Shown here in pieces: positions 60,369-63,450 of a stretch of 63,450 nt of DNA (positions are counted from its first letter, which is position 1; every line of letters starts with the position of its first letter). The notes beneath the pieces were generated by a model. That model was not told where the DNA came from. It saw only the letters and a list, made by a program, of their open reading frames with translations, and searched no databases. The DNA is from JABJMC01 sp964473745 (GTDB taxonomy: Bacteria > Patescibacteriota > Gracilibacteria > UBA1369 > UBA12473): contig CAYYQE010000009.1 in assembly GCA_964473745.1 (NCBI GenBank), forward strand, positions 1 to 63,450. The letters are read 5' to 3'. Both the position numbers and the translations under genes were made by a program.

Positions 60369-61046
60369 ATGCATGTCCTTATTTTAAATCACCACCCTCT
60401 TCAGGCGGAATTTCTTAAAAAAAGCCTCCGCTACGAAAACATTGGCGCTGATCTTTGCCATCCCGAAAACTTAATTAAAATTTGGTACAACCAATACGAC
60501 GCACTCCTTATCCCAGTTAAACAATGGACCATCCCACCTCTCAAAAATCTCCCCGCCACTCTAAAAACCATAGGTAATGTGCCCACTATTATTACTCATC
60601 AAACTCCCCCACCAACAAACATAGAAAAAACACTAAAAACACTTTCTTCACTCGAACTGATTGCTACCCAAACTCCTTTTACCAAACTCATTGAAAAAAT
60701 CAAAAAACTAAAACCCCCTTCATTTAAAACTGCCAACTCGCGTGAAATAAGAATTTCTGATTTGTATATTAATTTAGAAACGCGCGAAGTCTATCGTGAA
60801 GGCAAATCTCGACATCTTAGAAATAAAGAATTTTCGCTTTTAGAATGCTTGATGCGCCACTCCGGAAAAGCGCTCACCAGAAGCTATCTTCTGGAAAATG
60901 TTTGGGACCGCAACACTACCATTTTAAGCAACACCGTCGACGTTCATATTAACCGTTTACGCCACAAAATTGACCATGGATTTAGCTATCGGATGATCGT
61001 CACTATACCCTGTACAGGATACAAATTACAGGTTCAAAACGCATAA
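60369..61046 (+). CDS. OmpR/PhoB-type DNA-binding protein with degenerate receiver
   Basis: 225 residues. The N-terminal 115 residues have a receiver-like pattern, but the phosphoacceptor Asp is missing (NQYDALLIPVKQW, where the family has LLD). The C-terminus is a winged helix of the OmpR class (EFSLLECLMRHSGKALTRSYL, NTVDVHINRLRHKID, GYKLQV). Probably phosphorylation-independent. No histidine kinase is adjacent. Confidence 0.8.
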   Translation: MHVLILNHHPLQAEFLKKSLRYENIGADLCHPENLIKIWYNQYDALLIPVKQWTIPPLKNLPATLKTIGNVPTIITHQTPPPTNIEKTLKTLSSLELIATQTPFTKLIEKIKKLKPPSFKTANSREIRISDLYINLETREVYREGKSRHLRNKEFSLLECLMRHSGKALTRSYLLENVWDRNTTILSNTVDVHINRLRHKIDHGFSYRMIVTIPCTGYKLQVQNA

Positions 61047-61131
61047 AATAAATTTTCTATCCGCAAACCTTTACTCACAATACTTTATGTGCTAGTTTAG
61101 CAATATCTTTACAACCTAACTACCTCCCGAT

Positions 61132-62208
61132 ATGTCAACCGAACCTCCTGTTTCCTTTAGTTCAACTGGCACTAACATCGCTAATTTAAACTTAAAGGAA
61201 ATCGTCGAGAAGCTACTTCTCGTTCTTTCCGAAAAAGAAAAATACATTATTAAGCATCGTTTTTCCATTGGGACAGATTCCCGCAAAACACTCGAAGCAA
61301 TTGGAAAACACTACGGAGTTACTCGTGAACGCATTCGCCAAATCGAAAAAAACGCTCTCAAAAAACTTAAACGAAATGCTTTCAACACTAATCTCAAAAT
61401 CGTTAACGAACTTGGCAAAAGCATTGTCAAAAAACATGGTGGCCTTTTGATTGAAAAGAAACTGGTTAGCATTATTTTAGGCACCCTTAAAAACGTTTCT
61501 CCAACAGAAGCGAATGAAATCAAACTTTCCCTAGCTCTTGATCCAGACATTGCCAAGGCTACTAACACTCTTGATTTTGAACCACACTGGCGCTTCAACA
61601 CCGTTAGTTTGCCGCTTGTCCGCAAAATCAGCACCTTGGGTTATAACATTCTAAACAAGAAAAGTAATGTTATTCCGGTAGAAACCATTACCAATTTGGT
61701 AATGAAAGATGTTGGCGAAGAAATCCCCGAAAGTTTGGTTATTTCCGTTTTGGAAATTGGTAAACAAACCAAATTTGTAAAAGAAGGAGTTGGTTTGAAA
61801 GATTGGCGACATATTAATCCTCGCACTCTCCGCGATAAAATTAATTTCATCCTCGAAAGAGAGCATAAACCCCTCCATTTTGTAGATATTGCCACCAAAA
61901 TTCGCGACTCTAAATTCGATCAAAAGAACATCAATGTCCAAGCAGTTCACAATGAACTTATTCGCAATGATCACTTTATTTTGATTGGACGTGGAATTTA
62001 CGCGCTTGATAAATGGGGTTACCAACCAGGCACAGTCGGTGACGTAATTGCCTCTATTCTTAAAGACGGCAAACCACGCACCCGTGAAGAGATTATGAAA
62101 GAAGTTCTCAAACAACGCCAAGTCAAAAAAATCACCATCTATCTAAACCTTAAAAACGATGCTCGCATCAAAAGTTTAGAGGGTGATCGGTATATGTTTG
62201 CTAAGTAA
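61132..62208 (+). CDS. Sigma-70 region 4-like protein with HARE-HTH domain
   Basis: 358 residues. Residues about 35-81 are a sigma region 4/RpoD-like helix-turn-helix (TLEAIGKHYGVTRERIRQIEKNALKKL). Residues about 225-285 resemble a HARE-HTH domain as in RNA polymerase delta (PLHFVDIATKIRDSKF...IRNDHFILIGRGIYAL), and a further winged-helix-like segment ends the protein. Region 2 of sigma is absent, so it is not a full sigma factor; it may act on RNA polymerase or promoter DNA. Leader contains ACTACCTCCC. Followed by a terminator. Confidence 0.75.
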   Translation: MSTEPPVSFSSTGTNIANLNLKEIVEKLLLVLSEKEKYIIKHRFSIGTDSRKTLEAIGKHYGVTRERIRQIEKNALKKLKRNAFNTNLKIVNELGKSIVKKHGGLLIEKKLVSIILGTLKNVSPTEANEIKLSLALDPDIAKATNTLDFEPHWRFNTVSLPLVRKISTLGYNILNKKSNVIPVETITNLVMKDVGEEIPESLVISVLEIGKQTKFVKEGVGLKDWRHINPRTLRDKINFILEREHKPLHFVDIATKIRDSKFDQKNINVQAVHNELIRNDHFILIGRGIYALDKWGYQPGTVGDVIASILKDGKPRTREEIMKEVLKQRQVKKITIYLNLKNDARIKSLEGDRYMFAK

Positions 62209-62228
62209 GAAAATTTGCTCAAACTAAA

Positions 62229-62257
62229 AAAGGAGTGCTAGTATGTGCTCCTTTTTG
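62229..62257 (+). terminator. Intrinsic terminator after the sigma-4/HARE gene
   Basis: AAAAAGGAG pairs with CTCCTTTTT (nine pairs) and three weaker pairs extend to a TAGTAT loop; the T-run forms the 3' arm. It separates the regulator gene from the phosphorylase gene. Confidence 0.7.
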
Positions 62258-62277
62258 TATTACTAAAAAAAACTACT

Positions 62278-63387
62278 ATGCCCCCAGCTCTTGCTTATGA
62301 ACCCGTGATGCGCGAAGCCGCGCCTTTTATTGGTGATGATGACCGAGTCCCAATCAAAAATCCTCACCTTAATCTTGATGAACAGGACATGTATCTCTAT
62401 CACCTTAAACTAAACACTGAAATTGCTCAGCAGTGGTTTGGGAACGCCAAATTTGTCCTTATGGGAGGAAGTGCTGACCGAGCCTACAAAACTGCTCAAC
62501 AACTTCACGAACAATTAGGACTCCCTATTGAAGAATTAACAATTAAACCATCTGTCTCTGAAGGGCTAGAAAAAGGTGATTTATCAGAAGTTAAAAGATA
62601 CGCCAAAGGTAAAGTAAAAGCACAAATCGGAATGCCAACTGAAATTGGAGGAACCGAAAGATTTTCAATGTATAAAGTTGGCCCAGTAGTGGTGATAAAT
62701 CATGGCATGGGCTTAGGATCCATTGAAATCTTGATGCACGAAATTATTCTCCTATTGCATGCGGCTGGAGCCAAAGGAACTCAATTATTTAGAGTTGGTA
62801 CTTCTGGTGGATATGGAGAAGAGCCTGGGACTACCGTTATTACCGACCGAGCCTGGAGCGACCGCCCAGACGAAGATGCAGCCATAGATGGAGCTTATTT
62901 CCCAAAAACTGTTAATGGAAAAATCGAATATTGGCCATCAGAGGCTGATCCTGAATTAATCGCCGCTTTAGTTGATGTAGCCGAAAGAATCGGGGCCACC
63001 GTAAAAGTTGGTGACACCATGTCCAAAAGCACCTTTTATGGGTCTGAATCCCGCATGGACGGGGCTATTTGCGACCTTGATCACTCGGAAGCCGAAGAAT
63101 TCCACGAAAGATGCCGCGATGAATTTGGCATCATCAACTCCGAAATGGAAGCGGGCGAATTCTTAGCAATCACTCGTCGTTTAGGAATTCGAAGCGCTAT
63201 TGTTTGTGCCGTCCTAGATAACTGCCTCACTCATCAATCAATTGACTTTACCAAAGAACAACTAGCTGAATTTTCTCGTCGCGCCGAACAAATTGTAATT
63301 CACTATATTGCTGAACAACTTGGCATAACTCCTACTGCCGGCGTAAAATCTTGGACAAAAAGCGTCGTCCAATCACTTGTAAGATAG
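62278..63387 (+). CDS. Nucleoside (uridine) phosphorylase-like protein
   Basis: 369 residues of the PNP/UDP phosphorylase superfamily. FRVGTSGGYGEEPGT resembles the GTSGG loop of uridine phosphorylase, NSEMEAGEFLA supplies the nucleoside-binding Met/Glu, and VVVINHGMGLGS the phosphate loop. An N-terminal region of about 95 residues is longer than in bacterial Udp, closer to animal UPP-like enzymes. Role: phosphorolysis in nucleoside salvage, consistent with a scavenging lifestyle. ATG at 62278 preferred to an upstream start that falls in the terminator. Confidence 0.82.
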   Translation: MPPALAYEPVMREAAPFIGDDDRVPIKNPHLNLDEQDMYLYHLKLNTEIAQQWFGNAKFVLMGGSADRAYKTAQQLHEQLGLPIEELTIKPSVSEGLEKGDLSEVKRYAKGKVKAQIGMPTEIGGTERFSMYKVGPVVVINHGMGLGSIEILMHEIILLLHAAGAKGTQLFRVGTSGGYGEEPGTTVITDRAWSDRPDEDAAIDGAYFPKTVNGKIEYWPSEADPELIAALVDVAERIGATVKVGDTMSKSTFYGSESRMDGAICDLDHSEAEEFHERCRDEFGIINSEMEAGEFLAITRRLGIRSAIVCAVLDNCLTHQSIDFTKEQLAEFSRRAEQIVIHYIAEQLGITPTAGVKSWTKSVVQSLVR

Positions 63388-63395
63388 GACGATTA

Positions 63396-63450
63396 TGGTG
63401 GGCGATGCTGGGCTCGAACCAGCGACCTTCTGGGTGTAAACCAGACGCTC
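63396..63450 (-). tRNA. tRNA-Val (UAC), 5' part outside the window
   Basis: Read on the minus strand: end of the D arm, anticodon stem TCTGG/CCAGA with loop TTTACAC (anticodon TAC), T arm GCTGG TTCGAGC CCAGC, and encoded CCA at 63398-63396. The acceptor 5' strand lies beyond the window edge. Confidence 0.93.

Overview
The window looks like a chromosomal segment of a small-genome bacterium of the Candidate Phyla Radiation (Patescibacteria), perhaps from the Peregrinibacteria/Gracilibacteria side; that placement is an inference. It rests on tightly packed short operons, many convergent overlaps of 4 to 24 bases, a bacterial Elp3, a PF18895-like type IV secretion pilin, an archaeal/eukaryotic-type glycyl-tRNA synthetase, and a scattering of isolated biosynthetic genes. 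TGA is used as an ordinary stop (for example at 90-92 and 2160-2162), so the UGA-glycine code is not in use. There are no rRNA genes, CRISPR arrays or transposase genes.

Layout. 1-7.6 kb: membrane proteins, signal peptidase I, CoaE, GatB, a methyltransferase-glycosyltransferase fusion and Elp3. 7.7-11.5 kb: a block of unrecognised proteins. 11.4-24.9 kb: housekeeping genes (recG, tyrS, an RluD-type synthase, rplU, pth, obgE, a DsbA-like protein, a YqeY-like protein, uvrC, a nucleotidyltransferase, der, yggS). The UvrC carries an inserted acetyltransferase domain. 25-29.6 kb: T4SS-type pilin, AI-2E exporter-like permease and a surface-polysaccharide cluster (two GT4 glycosyltransferases and a Wzz-like protein). 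29.6-30.9 kb: STAS protein, anti-sigma-type kinase and chorismate mutase. 31-35.5 kb: rpsB, a membrane protein, tsf, then ribBA-ribD. 35.5-39.3 kb: an NTT/MFS-HEAT membrane protein with a SpoIIE-type phosphatase, followed by a 76-base inverted-repeat element. 39.3-46.8 kb: queA, a three-domain ATP-grasp/retropepsin-like/metallopeptidase protein with its 7TM partner, and a large surface protein. 46.8-51.2 kb: yggT, cysS, murC, a DivIC-like gene and two CAU tRNAs. 51.2-52.9 kb: argG behind a complex leader. 52.9-60.1 kb: an LCP protein, a T4SS coupling-type ATPase, glyS, dtd, DUF3467 and a TrmB-like regulator. 60.4-63.4 kb: two unusual transcription regulators, a nucleoside phosphorylase and a partial tRNA-Val.

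Most striking signal: the 300 bases before argG (51320-51626) hold a consensus promoter and two tandem arginine-rich leader peptides, each followed by an intrinsic terminator. The left arm of each terminator can instead pair with an upstream segment next to or inside the leader ORF. This is the architecture of ribosome-mediated attenuation, duplicated, and would make argG respond to arginyl-tRNA charging.

A second cross-window pattern concerns translation starts. I see no gene with a well-placed GGAGG Shine-Dalgarno. Some genes have a -10 box only 6-9 bases from the start codon (leaderless). At least seven have CCTCC shortly before the start codon, which is the complement of what a Shine-Dalgarno would be.

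The genes point to a minimal cell with a monoderm-like envelope (MurC, LCP, Wzz, surface Ig protein), DNA or protein transfer pili, a STAS/kinase/PP2C partner-switching set spread over two loci, and selective retention of riboflavin, arginine and chorismate steps.
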